This document shows, one piece after another, positions 17,601 to 26,251 of a DNA stretch of 50,014 bases; position 1 is the stretch's first letter; each line of letters opens with the position of its first letter. Made by a program: the position numbers and the translations under genes. This DNA comes from Bradyrhizobium viridifuturi (lineage in GTDB: Bacteria > Pseudomonadota > Alphaproteobacteria > Rhizobiales > Xanthobacteraceae). The notes beneath the pieces are model-generated. The model saw only the letters and a program-made list of their open reading frames with translations, did no database searches and was not told where the DNA came from. Location: assembly GCF_001238275.1 (NCBI RefSeq), contig NZ_LGTB01000058.1, positions 1 through 50,014 of the forward strand, given 5' to 3'.

Positions 17601-19750
17601 GCGCCGTGATGTCGGAGGGTTTGAGGTCGGCAGGCTGCACGGCTTGCAGCGCCGTGACATTGCGTTCGTAGGACGGATCGAGCGCAGCCGCGGCCTCCGC
17701 AGCCCTCAGCTTGTCACGGACGGAACCGGAGAGGTAGGAGTCGGCCGTCTGCCACGAGCCGTCCGCAGGATCGCGGAAGACGGCGCTGCCGAGTTCGGCG
17801 ACGACGTCGTCGCATTCGCGGTGCAGCAGCTCGGCGACGTGGTCGATGTCGACATGCCCGCGTCGTTGAGCACGACGGCCAGCGCATCGGCCGCGCTGCC
17901 GATGACGGGCGCAGCCGGCGGCGCGATCACCCGCTCGGTGAAGATCGGACCGGGCTTGGCGGTGTTGGTCTCGAGGTCGTAATCCTCAATCGAGGCGACG
18001 AGCCAGCAGTCGGGGTCATCGAGGAAGGGCTGGATGTTCGGCCGGCGATGCGTCTCGCGCACCTCAGCGGTCTCCTCGTCTTCCGTCATGGAGACGGTTG
18101 TGAAGTTAATCGGGCCGAAGTCGCGGACGAAGTTCGACCAGGCGATGCGCAGTCTGACCTGCGCGTCTTTCCATGCTGGTCGAGCTCCTGCGCCTTCAAC
18201 ACCTCACGGACCGCATCGCGGACCGGGATCAGTTTCCGAATGATGCCAACATGCTTCTCGGGGATGCCCTCGGCACTGCGTCCCTTACGGGCCTTCACGA
18301 TGACAGGCACGCCGTTCAGGACTTGCATCAGGCCGTGCGCCTTGTCGAAGAAATAGCTGCCCTCGCGCACATGCCGATCGGACGGGAGATCTAGGACGCT
18401 CTGATCATCCGCATCCTCCAAATGGAGCTGGATCACATCGGGCTCGCCGTCGTAGCGGTCTTCGGGAAGGAGACCGACTACGGCCGCCAGCGCCGCTTCG
18501 AGATCCTCGCCTTCGCGCGGCTGGCATGTATAGCTCTCGCCGAAGGGACCAGAGGCGAGAGCGTGCGTGCCGAGCACAAACGCCGGGTGCTTCGCGAACC
18601 AACGGTTCACGCGGATCGCGCTCTCGTCTTCTGTCGCCGGCCGCACCTCGTCGACATCGAGCCATGACAGACTTCCTTCCGGATCTCCGATCTTGCGCTT
18701 GCGCAAGAACAGGATGTCGACGACGACGTCGGTGCCGGCGCTGGCGCGAAAACTCCCCTCGGGCAGCCGGATCGCCGCAATCAGGTCGGCCGACTTCGCG
18801 ATGTGCTCGCGCGCCGATGCATCCGCCTTGTCCATCGTGCCCGAGCTGGTGACGAAGGCGGCCAGCGCCCCCGGCTTCAGAAGGTCGATCGCACGCGCAA
18901 TGAAATAATCGTGCAGGCGCAGTCCCATTGACCGATAGGCACGGTCGGAGCGCACGGTGCGGTCGGAGAACGGCGGATTGCCGATCGCGAGATCGAAGCT
19001 CGCTGGTAGTTCCGTGCGGGCGAAATCGCCGCCGATGATTCGTGCTTTCGGTTGCAACAGACGCACAATGCGCGCCGTGACCGGATCGAGCTCGATGCCG
19101 GTGACGTGCGAGACCTCCCGAAGTCCTTCGGGCATCAGCGCGGGAAATAGCCCGGTGCCGATGCCGGGCTCGAGCACGCGGCCGCCGCGCCAGCCGAGGC
19201 GCCGCAGGCCTGCCCAGATCGCGCGGACGATGAACTCGGGCGTGAAGTGCGCATACTGGGTGCAGCGCGCGAGCGAGGCGTGGTCGAGATCGCCGACGGC
19301 ATCCTCCAGCTCCGCTCCGATCGCCTCCCAGCCCTTGCCGAATTCCGCCTCGCCCGGGCGCCGGAATACGAAGTTGGCAAGATCGGAGGCTCCGAATCCG
19401 ATGAAGCGGATCAGTTGCTCCTGCTCTTCGAGAGTCGCTGCACGTCCGTCGGCATGGATCGCCGCGGCGAGCCGGATCGCCACGATGTTGTCGCGGGCGC
19501 GGTCCTTCCATCCCTTGGCCAGGGCGCGCTCACCCGCGAGATGGAAGTTCGTCTCGCGCTCTCGCGGAGCGGATGAAGCAGAGCGTGTGACCGCCGCGAC
19601 CGGAAGCGATGGGGCCGGCGTCGACGGATCAGGATCCTCGCCGTCGTCCGGGTCGTCGGTGATACCGCCGGCGAAGGCGGTGACGCCGAGGCCAGAGGAA
19701 AGGGCGGAATTGTTGAAGAGGTCGAGGGTGAAGGGATCGTCTTGAGCCAT
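14656..19750 (-). pseudogene. Giant N6-adenine methyltransferase / SNF2-type helicase with two frameshifts
   Basis: Three frames join into one protein of about 1,698 residues. Residues about 170-330 form a DNA methyltransferase core with motif I LEPGIGTG and motif IV NPPF, which is the N6-adenine type. One-base losses occur near 18175 (after LKAQELDQ, resuming WKDAQVRLRIAWSNF) and near 17855 (VVLNDAG, resuming HVDIDHVAELL). The C-terminal half is a helicase: motif I AVGAGKT, motif II DEAQEFRKL, and motif VI QREGRIVRQGN. The architecture resembles phage P1 DarB, a capsid-carried antirestriction protein, and large methylase-helicase proteins on conjugative elements. The start at 19750 has AAGGACA at good spacing. 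It probably protects or modifies element DNA; with the breaks as read, only separate pieces would be made. Confidence 0.8.
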
Positions 19751-19843
19751 TGGAAATTGTCCTTGAGATGAGGGCACGTGCCGTCGTCCCGCCGAGCTGC
19801 CTCGGCGGGTGCGGGTGGTCGCAGTGAATGGGGATGGGAGGCG

Positions 19844-20242
19844 CTAGCGGATGATGAGCGACAGCGAGATGTCTGTCTCGCTCAGCTGCACCCACAGATG
19901 GGTGTATCGAAAATCACGATTGATGAGCGGCATGAACCGCTCGGCCTCGATGAACTCGATGCTGTCATCGCTGCCGAAATGGCATCGCTTGTAATCGAAC
20001 CAGTCCGGATTGCCGACCGGATGGCATTCCTCGGAATAGACCACGAGCGGTCGATCGCCGTCACCGAGCTTGCCGTTCGACATGATGTAAACGCCGTTGT
20101 CACCCACAAGCCAGAGCCCGGGCTTCTCGCCCTTACCCGGCTTTTGGCCGTAATAGGGATTGCGGAACCCGCCGTTGGCGGCGGCGTCGGATTGCCCGCG
20201 TTCGATAACCCTGCGGACGGCGGGGATGGGGAATGTGAACAT
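19844..20242 (-). CDS. DUF3085 domain protein
   Basis: A 132-residue protein beginning MFTFPIPAVRRVIERGQSDA, with GGFRNPYYGQKPGKGEKPGLWLVGDNGVYIMSN, then VYSEECHPVGNPDWFDYKR and a C-terminal FMPLINRDFRYTHLWVQL. This matches DUF3085, a small family of rhizobial plasmids and elements with no known function. The start at ATG 20242 fits the family; the frame stays open upstream into DUF1419 without conservation. It follows the DUF1419 stop by 11 bases and precedes the giant methyltransferase-helicase by 94 bases, so these three genes are probably one transcription unit. Confidence 0.8.
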   Translation of the reverse strand: MFTFPIPAVRRVIERGQSDAAANGGFRNPYYGQKPGKGEKPGLWLVGDNGVYIMSNGKLGDGDRPLVVYSEECHPVGNPDWFDYKRCHFGSDDSIEFIEAERFMPLINRDFRYTHLWVQLSETDISLSLIIR

Positions 20243-20253
20243 TGCGCTCTCCC

Positions 20254-20856
20254 TTACGCCGCGATCGCGTCGGGCAGGTAGCGCAGGTGCACCGGCAGCT
20301 TCGCTGAAATCTCCGCCTCGGTGAGCTCGTCGAGCAGCTTCAGCAGGGTGCCGCGCTGACCGCCGTAGAGCAGCACGGTGCGCCTGCCACGTAGATGATG
20401 GGCCCATCGCTCGCCAGCGTAGCCGCGGTAGTCCTCGTGCGTGCTCGACCAGATGTGCTCGAGCCGCTCTTCGCGCGTCATCGCCATCATGAGCCGCGAT
20501 TCTCGTTCGACGATCGCGGTGCGCATCCGATCGGGTGAAGAGCGCTCCGAGAAATTGCAATAGCCGTGGAAGTGACGGACGCAACGGCCGAGCGTCAACG
20601 CGAAGAAGACGCCGGTGACGCTGCCGGTGAGAAATTCGCGCATCGCGAACATCCCACAACGCATCCAAAGCGGTGGCAGGATGTCGAGCATGTAGTCGTA
20701 TTCGATTTGGCCAATCTCAAACCATTCGCCCGAATAGAGCGCGGTCGCATCGACTTCGGGGCGGTTCGGCCTCTGCGAATGGCGATCGAACATCCGGAAC
20801 ATCTGCCGGCGGTCGGCGATGCCTTGATAGACCTTGCGGGTTGGAGAGGGGATCAT
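20254..20856 (-). CDS. DUF1419 domain protein
   Basis: A 200-residue protein with the DUF1419 core: QIEYDYMLDILPPLWMRCGMFAMREFLTGSVTGVFFAL followed by HFHGYCNF, where Cys and His residues could bind a metal. The C-terminal half (REERLEHIWSSTHEDYRGYAGERW and VLLYGGQRGTLLKLLDELTEAEISAKLPVHLRYLP) is less conserved. The family occurs in rhizobial plasmids and islands with no assigned role. It begins the DUF1419-DUF3085-methylase/helicase unit. A GGAG about 6 bases upstream of the ATG supports the start. Confidence 0.8.
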   Translation of the reverse strand: MIPSPTRKVYQGIADRRQMFRMFDRHSQRPNRPEVDATALYSGEWFEIGQIEYDYMLDILPPLWMRCGMFAMREFLTGSVTGVFFALTLGRCVRHFHGYCNFSERSSPDRMRTAIVERESRLMMAMTREERLEHIWSSTHEDYRGYAGERWAHHLRGRRTVLLYGGQRGTLLKLLDELTEAEISAKLPVHLRYLPDAIAA

Positions 20857-20983
20857 GGGAGGGCTCCTTTCAGCCTCGTCGGACTGAAGCGCGGCTCACC
20901 CCTTCGGTTCGCCATCTTCTTCAGCTCTTGACCCCTTCTTCGCGGCCGCCTCTCCGGTCCGGAGGGTCAAGGGCCGCGTAGCG

Positions 20984-20999
20984 GGCGAAGCCTCCCTTG
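20984..20999. repeat. Leader repeat copy 1 (GGCGAAGCCTCCCTTG)
   Basis: This 16-mer recurs exactly at 22223-22238, and both copies are followed by similar GCCGG...CATG and GCGGCAC segments. This one lies about 130 bases upstream of the DUF1419 start in its leader. An inverted repeat CTTGACCC/GGGTCAAG (20927-20934, 20964-20971) is just downstream in the direction of transcription. Confidence 0.6.
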
Positions 21000-21145
21000 A
21001 CGCGCCGGCCGGGCATGCGGCACGTCATTCCTCATTTCCCGTTTTCCTTTCGCGCTCTTCCTGTCTATTCCGCTCGGAATCTCATCCGCTTGCTCAGCCT
21101 CGCAGGACACCCCCGGTGACCGACTTCTCCCGGACATCATGGTAA

Positions 21146-22072
21146 TCATTGATTGGCCGCAAGCAGCCCATAGACTGTTCCGACGAGCAGACCTCTTAGA
21201 TCTTCGTTCCAGTCAACGGCTTGCGGTCGTGATCGCGTACATTCAATGCCAGTTTCGCCAGCAATCCCGCGAATACGCTCGGCGTAGACGTCACCTTGCC
21301 GATTGTTATCGGTCGCAGCCACAAGCCGAACGTTCGCGCGCCCAGCCAAGCTGCGGATGGCTTGCTCCGTGGCCGGCGACCAGCCGCCACCAGTGCTGAC
21401 ATACAGGGTGTGGGAGCACTGGAGCTCGATCGCAGCCAGGCTCATGGCATCGATTGCAGCCTCGGTGATGCAAACTCGCTCGGCGCACGTCGGCCCGAAG
21501 CGAAAGAGTTCTTTGGCCCCGTTGGTCGCGAACCCGCGCCAGTGCGGACCACGCTCTTCCCAACCAATGATGCGGCCGGCGAGATCGTCATGTGCGGCCC
21601 ACATGCTGCCTTGCGGTCCCTCCCGCAACCGACCTTGAGCAACCGCAGCGGCAATAGTGACGTCGGGAATGCCGCGCCGCTCGGCGAGATAGTTCCAGGT
21701 CGCCGAGCCAGGCCTTGGCGGTCGCCGGCAGGCCCATCGGCTGACGATGGATGCCGACGCCGCCGGTTTGGGTGCTCGCTTCCAGACCGGCGCGGTCGCA
21801 ATGAAGCCGACAAGCGCAGCGACGCGATCGCAGGCTTCAGGGAATCCGTTCGCGCCAAGATGCTCTGCGAGATCGAAGACATCTCCTTTGGCAGGCGACA
21901 ACGGATCGAACCAGCCGCGTCCTTCGTGGATGACAATGATGATGTCGGCACCGCTCCGGTATTTGAGCGCCCGCCGGGTACTCTCCTTCAAGTCGATTTT
22001 CCACCCCTCGTTCTCGAGCACGGCGGCGCAAGCCACTTTGCTGCGCAACTCTTCAATGTCCTTCTTTTCCAT
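21146..22072 (-). CDS. DUF3991 and TOPRIM domain, primase-like protein
   Basis: A 308-residue protein. Residues about 1-80 resemble a short DUF3991-associated N-terminal region (MEKKDIEELRSKVACAAVLE, then GDVFDLAEHLG). DUF3991 follows (WNYLAERRGIPDVTIAAAVAQGRLRE). The C-terminal TOPRIM-type domain has the acidic motif VCITEAAIDAMSLAAIE near 205-222 and the second motif LVAATDNNRQGDVYAERI near 260-275. In primases the TOPRIM fold binds Mg2+ for nucleotide chemistry; here the classical DxD appears as ATDNN, so the site is atypical and catalysis is uncertain. Proteins of this kind are carried on conjugative elements and are thought to help complementary-strand synthesis after transfer. The nearby element-borne DnaB fits that idea. 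Confidence 0.8.
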   Translation of the reverse strand: MEKKDIEELRSKVACAAVLENEGWKIDLKESTRRALKYRSGADIIIVIHEGRGWFDPLSPAKGDVFDLAEHLGANGFPEACDRVAALVGFIATAPVWKRAPKPAASASIVSRWACRRPPRPGSATWNYLAERRGIPDVTIAAAVAQGRLREGPQGSMWAAHDDLAGRIIGWEERGPHWRGFATNGAKELFRFGPTCAERVCITEAAIDAMSLAAIELQCSHTLYVSTGGGWSPATEQAIRSLAGRANVRLVAATDNNRQGDVYAERIRGIAGETGIECTRSRPQAVDWNEDLRGLLVGTVYGLLAANQ

Positions 22073-22222
22073 GTTTTCGCTCCGAGCGCGCTCAACCCAT
22101 CACCCGGTCCCTTCTTCAGTTTTTTCTGATCCGCAAATTTCGGAACGGAACTGGCCGGCCGCGGAGCCTTGCCGGAGGCAAGGGCGCGTTGACCAGCTGT
22201 CCAATGTGGCAGGTTAGGCCGC

Positions 22223-22238
22223 GGCGAAGCCTCCCTTG
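22223..22238. repeat. Leader repeat copy 2 (GGCGAAGCCTCCCTTG)
   Basis: Exact copy of the 16-mer at 20984-20999, here about 150 bases upstream of the TOPRIM gene start at 22072, at nearly the same distance and orientation as copy 1 relative to DUF1419. A shared leader element for minus-strand genes is likely. Confidence 0.6.
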
Positions 22239-22276
22239 CCGCCGGCATGGCGCCAGCGGCACACCGGTTACCCGGC

Positions 22277-22453
22277 TCAATGAGCCGGGGACCACGGGTC
22301 GTACTCATGCACGATGGTGTCCTCTTCGCCGTCGTATTCGCTGGAAACCATGACGCCGAATTCGTCGTCGACCTGGAAGAGAACAACTGGGACCATCAGG
22401 CTGCGGGCGAGATCGAAAGCGTGATCCTGAGCGAGGGTGAGATTCTGCGACAT
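22277..22453 (-). CDS. Small conserved protein, 58 aa
   Basis: Starts MSQNLTLAQDHAFDLARSLM and continues VPVVLFQVDDEFGVMVSSEYDGEED. It resembles small hypothetical proteins seen next to DUF3991/TOPRIM genes in rhizobial elements; no function is known. It is acidic and has a short helical start followed by a likely beta region. The ATG at 22453 is chosen by resemblance to those proteins; the frame stays open upstream but without conservation. Confidence 0.55.
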   Translation of the reverse strand: MSQNLTLAQDHAFDLARSLMVPVVLFQVDDEFGVMVSSEYDGEEDTIVHEYDPWSPAH

Positions 22454-22845
22454 TGTGCGGCTCCCGTTTGGGGCGGGGACCATCCCCGCTCGACAGGCGC
22501 CGATGTGTTCGGGAGCGGCCGCGGTCACCTCGTAGGCGGAGCCGAAGAGGTCGCACGCTTGCGTAGCGAACCCCTCGCGGGTTGATCGTAGAAGGCCGCA
22601 CCCGGACCAAGGAAAGCCCATTCGAGAGCGGGGTGGTCCTCCTGCGGAAGCGAGATGCCGGACATGAGAGTCTACCCGACGGATGCGGGACACCCTCGAG
22701 CATTGAGCCGAAAGATCAGTGTTTGATGCGTGCTAGTGGAGACGGGCCAAACCAAAGTGCGGCTAGCGAGGTCGACGTTCTGCCGGCAGGGGTCCGTAAT
22801 GTTGCTCGGTGAGCACGAACCAGAAAACGGAGCCGTGAGGACTGG
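22454..22845. other. 392-bp gap between the 58-aa gene and dnaB
   Basis: No recognised gene. It holds the leader of the 58-aa gene and the region after the dnaB stop. I see no convincing terminator. Confidence 0.4.
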
Positions 22846-24334
22846 CTAGTCGCTTTGTCGCGCCAGATCGAAGAAGCGGGTGAACTCGCCCTGAAAGCTC
22901 ATTGCGACCGTACCCGTCGGGCCGTGCCGCTGCTTCGCGATGATTACCTCGGCCTTGCCACGCGCGCCCTGTAGTTCACGTTCCCAGGTCGCATGTTCTT
23001 GCGTACCCGGCTTCGGCTCTTTGTTCTTGAGATAATATTCCTCGCGATACACAAACATCACGACGTCGGCATCTTGTTCAATTGAACCGGATTCCCGAAG
23101 GTCGGAAAGTTGCGGCCGTTTTTCATCCCGGTTTTCGACTCCACGTGAGAGCTGAGATAGCGCCACGACGGGGACATTGAGTTCTTTGGCCAAGGCCTTG
23201 AGGCCTGTCGTAATCTCGGTGACTTCCTGCACGCGATTTCTGTGCGGCCCGTTGGGACCTGCCTTGCATGAGTTGAATATAGTCGACGATGATAAGATGA
23301 AGGCCTCGCCGCCGCTTCAAGCGACGTGCGCGTGCCGCCAGTTGAGCAATGGAGATCGCGCCGGTCTGGTCGATGAACAGCGGCAGATGCCGCATTCTCT
23401 GCCGGTGGTCAACGAGCTTGCCGAATTCGGCCTCGCCGAGGTCGCCGCGTCTGATGTTGGAGGAGGGCACTTCCGCCTGCTCCGAAAGTACGCGGGTCGC
23501 AAGCTGCTCCGAGGACATCTCGAGGGAGAAAAAGGCCACGATGCCACCAGCAGCGGGCCCGGCAGCACCACCAATAGGTCGGGTTGAATCATAGGCGCTT
23601 GCGACGTTGAACGCGATGTTGGTAGCCAATGATGTCTTTCCCATACCGGGACGGCCAGCAATGACGATCAGATCGGTCGGCTGTAGGCCGCCCATTCTAG
23701 CGTCGAGGTCCATGAGCCCGGTCGGAAGCCCAGAGAGCTTGCCATCGAACTGATAAGCTTTCGCAGCCCTCTCAACGGCGTTGTCGAGCGCAGCATCGAA
23801 GGTCTCAAAGCCCCCGCCATATCGACCCGTTTCGGCAATTTCGTACAGAAGTTGCTCGGCCTGCTGGATCTGGCCTTGGGGCGAACAATCAACAGCCGCA
23901 TCGAATGCGGTGCTGAGCATATCCTCGGCGATCTTGATCAATTCGCGACGCACCGCGAGCTCGTAGATCGTCCGGGCATAGTCGGGCGCATTGACAATGG
24001 TCGTCGCTTCCGCGGCCAGACGAGCGAGATATTGCCCGGCAGAGAGGCCGACAATATCCAGAGTTGCCGGCAGGAACGTCTTCAGGGTGATCGGATTGGC
24101 GATCTTGTTCGAGCGAATCAATTCGCCCATGACTTCGAAGAGGTGACCGTGCAGAGGCTCAAAAAAATGGTTCGGCTTCAAAAACTCCGCGACACGGTCA
24201 AAGGCGTCGTTATTGATGAGGATTGCCCCGAGTAACGCCTGTTCGGCCTCAATATTCTGAGGCAGTTCGCGAGCGGTCGATGTCTCTCCTCCCGCCCGTT
24301 TGAGTGCTGCTTCTGCCAATACCGGCATATCCAA
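22846..24334 (-). pseudogene. dnaB: Element-borne replicative helicase DnaB with one frameshift
   Basis: Two frames join into a normal-length DnaB of about 495 residues. The N-terminal domain (QNIEAEQALLGAILINNDAF) and linker are followed by the RecA-like helicase core: Walker A GRPGMGKTS, SLEMSSEQLATR, and Walker B LIIVDYIQLM. Just after IQLMQGRSQRAAQ, near 23237, a run of three A residues where relatives have two moves the frame; the other frame continues NRVQEVTEITTGLKALAKEL through ALSQLSRGVENR and DLRESGSIEQDADVV to RQRHGPTG-type motifs at the end. DnaB unwinds DNA at replication forks. A copy on a mobile element could drive its own replication or replace the host helicase. A one-base homopolymer change could be a sequence error. 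Confidence 0.88.
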
Positions 24335-24651
24335 GGGCTAACCGCGCCACATCTCTCGATATCGCAAGGCAGCGGCTTGCCGGCCGACCAATCTACCTGC
24401 GAATCGGACAGGCCTATCTCCCCTGACCTTCTTTGCGTCAGGGATGAGCGCCCGCAGGGGGAAGACCGCCTGCGGGCTTCAGCGAAGCCGCCAGCCCGGC
24501 CCGCAAGGGCGACGCCCTCACGCTTCCCGCAATGATTTCGCCATCACCCATGTCTCGTCATCCGCCCCCTCATCAACCGATGAACGCACCAAAGTATCGG
24601 CTAGAAGGATTTTGAACCACGCGAATCCGGCGGACGGCTTGTCTAGGGTTC
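24335..24651. other. Gap upstream of dnaB with two hairpins
   Basis: CCCTGAC (24421-24427) pairs with GTCAGGG (24437-24443), and GCCCGCAGG (24450-24458) pairs with CCTGCGGGC (24469-24477). They lie 87 to 143 bases before the dnaB start, in its leader, and just past the luxR 3' end on the other side. They may act as attenuators or as terminators for the convergent end of luxR. No gene is recognised. Confidence 0.5.
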
Positions 24652-25376
24652 TCAGAGCAACCCTTGCCGCAGAGCGAGTGCCACCGCATGCGGCAATGTC
24701 AGCGCGGAAAGATTCCGTCTGGCATTGTCCAGGTGAAACTTTACCCCGCGAGGCTCACGCCAAGCAGATCGGCGATATCCTGCATGGTCTTTCCGTCAGA
24801 CGTCCAAGCGAGACACTGTCGCTCTCTTTGACTGAGCGGTATGTTTGCTCGAACGCTAGCATTGGTGAGCTCAATCCTGGCGCTGACGTGCGCATGGTAG
24901 TTAAGCCCCAACATGTGAAGAACTTCGTGCGACGACGCAATGAACCGATCGAGCATCAGACTTCGATCGTCGACCGCTAGTGTAAATGCGGCGAGTTGAT
25001 TTTTCCCTGTGGGTATCCTGATCGTCAGCCCCGTTCGAATCCGAAAACTCATCGCGTCGTCGAACATTCGGCGCTCCTTTGCAGAGCTTGCACTCCTCGC
25101 GTCACGCCCATCCCAAAACGCTAGCCGATCATTGACCCGTGGCTTCTGAAGTACAGGATCGATCTTATCGTACCCCTCCTTGAAATAGTGCTCAGTCCAA
25201 CTCTTTGGATATGAGGAGATTAGGCGAGAGCTATCTGAATTGCGTTCCAGATAGGCAAACCATCGAAACCCCAACGCATGCGCAGTTCGCTCCGCCACAC
25301 GGCGGAAATCGTCCTCTGTGATTGCGGTGTGCAGGCAATCAAAGAACTCATTGCACGCTCTCTCAACGTTTTTCAT
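24652..25376 (-). pseudogene. traR: LuxR/TraR-type AHL receptor with a frameshift in the DNA-binding domain
   Basis: Joined length is about 241 residues, normal for the family. Residues about 20-160 form the autoinducer-binding domain (DDFRRVAERTAHALGFRWFAYLERN, then YFKEGYDKIDPVLQKPRVNDRLAFWD). The C-terminal GerE-type helix-turn-helix begins LSQRERQCLAWTSDGKTMQD. In the frame as read it stops at 24741 after LLGVSLAG, losing the recognition helix. A one-base change near 24746 restores VKFHLDNARRNLSALTLPHA ending at 24652, exactly the missing helix. So the receptor either lost DNA binding recently or this is an error. A truncated TraR (TrlR/TraS on octopine Ti plasmids) is a known dominant-negative, a useful comparison. 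It is divergent from the AHL synthase at 25572. Confidence 0.85.
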
Positions 25377-25488
25377 CGCGCCCCTGTTGGTATTTTCTAT
25401 GCGATTCGGACGGGGTGTTCCCGTATTACGTGTGGCGCTGTAGTGAGTGGTTGCGGCAGCTTTTGGGCGAGCGCGCCACTAACCCCGC

Positions 25489-25504
25489 CTGTCAGAAGTG
25501 ACAG
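25489..25504. promoter_or_regulatory. lux/tra-box-like operator between luxR and luxI
   Basis: CTGTCAGAAGTGACAG is an inverted repeat with 6-base arms and a 4-base spacer. It matches the CTGT-N8-ACAG core of classical LuxR-type boxes and lies 68 bases upstream of the synthase start, in the divergent intergenic region. It probably activates traI and the conjugation operon when AHL accumulates. Confidence 0.65.
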
Positions 25505-25571
25505 ATCAACGCAGCGATCGCCGCTGCTTTCTTGGCTTCCAAGTTAATGATTCGTAGCTTTGGGAACCGCA

Positions 25572-26207
25572 ATGAAAGTCGTCGCTCTCTCGCGCTCTGC
25601 TCTTTTGAATCATTCTGATTTGATGTTCGGAATGCACCGCCTGCGTCGGCGCGTCTTCAGGGAGCGTCTGGATTGGGACGTATCGGTTTCGGACGGACTC
25701 GAGATCGATCAGTACGACGCGCTAGCACCCACATATTTGTTGGTCGTCGATCAACGTAGTGTCGTTGGCTGTGTCCGTCTCCTTCCGACCACCGGACGCA
25801 ACATGCTGGCAAATACGTTTCCGGTTCTGCTGGACGGCCGGGATGCTCCGAACACTACTACGATCTGGGAAAGCTCAAGATTCTGCGTCGACACCCAGAC
25901 TTTGGAAAGTCCAACTACGAATGGGCTGAAGAGCGCAACGTTTCTCCTCTTCGCTGCCATGATTGAGTGGGGGCTGCAGCGCCAACTCCAAGCAATCGCA
26001 ACTGTTACCGATTTGCGCATGGAGCGCATCCTGCGGCGAGCGGGATGGCATTTGGACCGCCTCGGCTCTCCCCGGCAAATCGGCAATACCAAAGCAGTCG
26101 CTGGACTGTTGCCTGTTACCGAAGCGGCACTCCGAGCGGTTCAAGTAATGGGGAACATCCGCGAGCGTGCGATCGTCACGCCATCAAACGCAGCGCTCGC
26201 AGCATAG
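25572..26207 (+). CDS. traI: Acyl-homoserine-lactone synthase (TraI/LuxI family)
   Basis: A 211-residue autoinducer synthase of normal length. It makes N-acyl-homoserine lactones from S-adenosylmethionine and acyl-ACP. Conserved positions are visible: LRRRVFRERLDWDV (Arg, Phe, Trp), EIDQYDALAPTYLLVVD (Asp pair), VGCVRLLPTTGRNML, and IWESSRFCV (Glu, Arg). I chose the ATG at 25572; a TTG 12 bases upstream is possible. The gene sits first in the plus strand, directly before virB1, so AHL production and the transfer genes are probably in one quorum-controlled operon, as in Ti plasmids. The lux-box-like site at 25489-25504 is correctly placed for positive feedback. Confidence 0.93.
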   Translation: MKVVALSRSALLNHSDLMFGMHRLRRRVFRERLDWDVSVSDGLEIDQYDALAPTYLLVVDQRSVVGCVRLLPTTGRNMLANTFPVLLDGRDAPNTTTIWESSRFCVDTQTLESPTTNGLKSATFLLFAAMIEWGLQRQLQAIATVTDLRMERILRRAGWHLDRLGSPRQIGNTKAVAGLLPVTEAALRAVQVMGNIRERAIVTPSNAALAA

Positions 26208-26251
26208 CCGTCGCATCTCATCTTTCACTGATACCAGTTCAAGGTTCCAGA

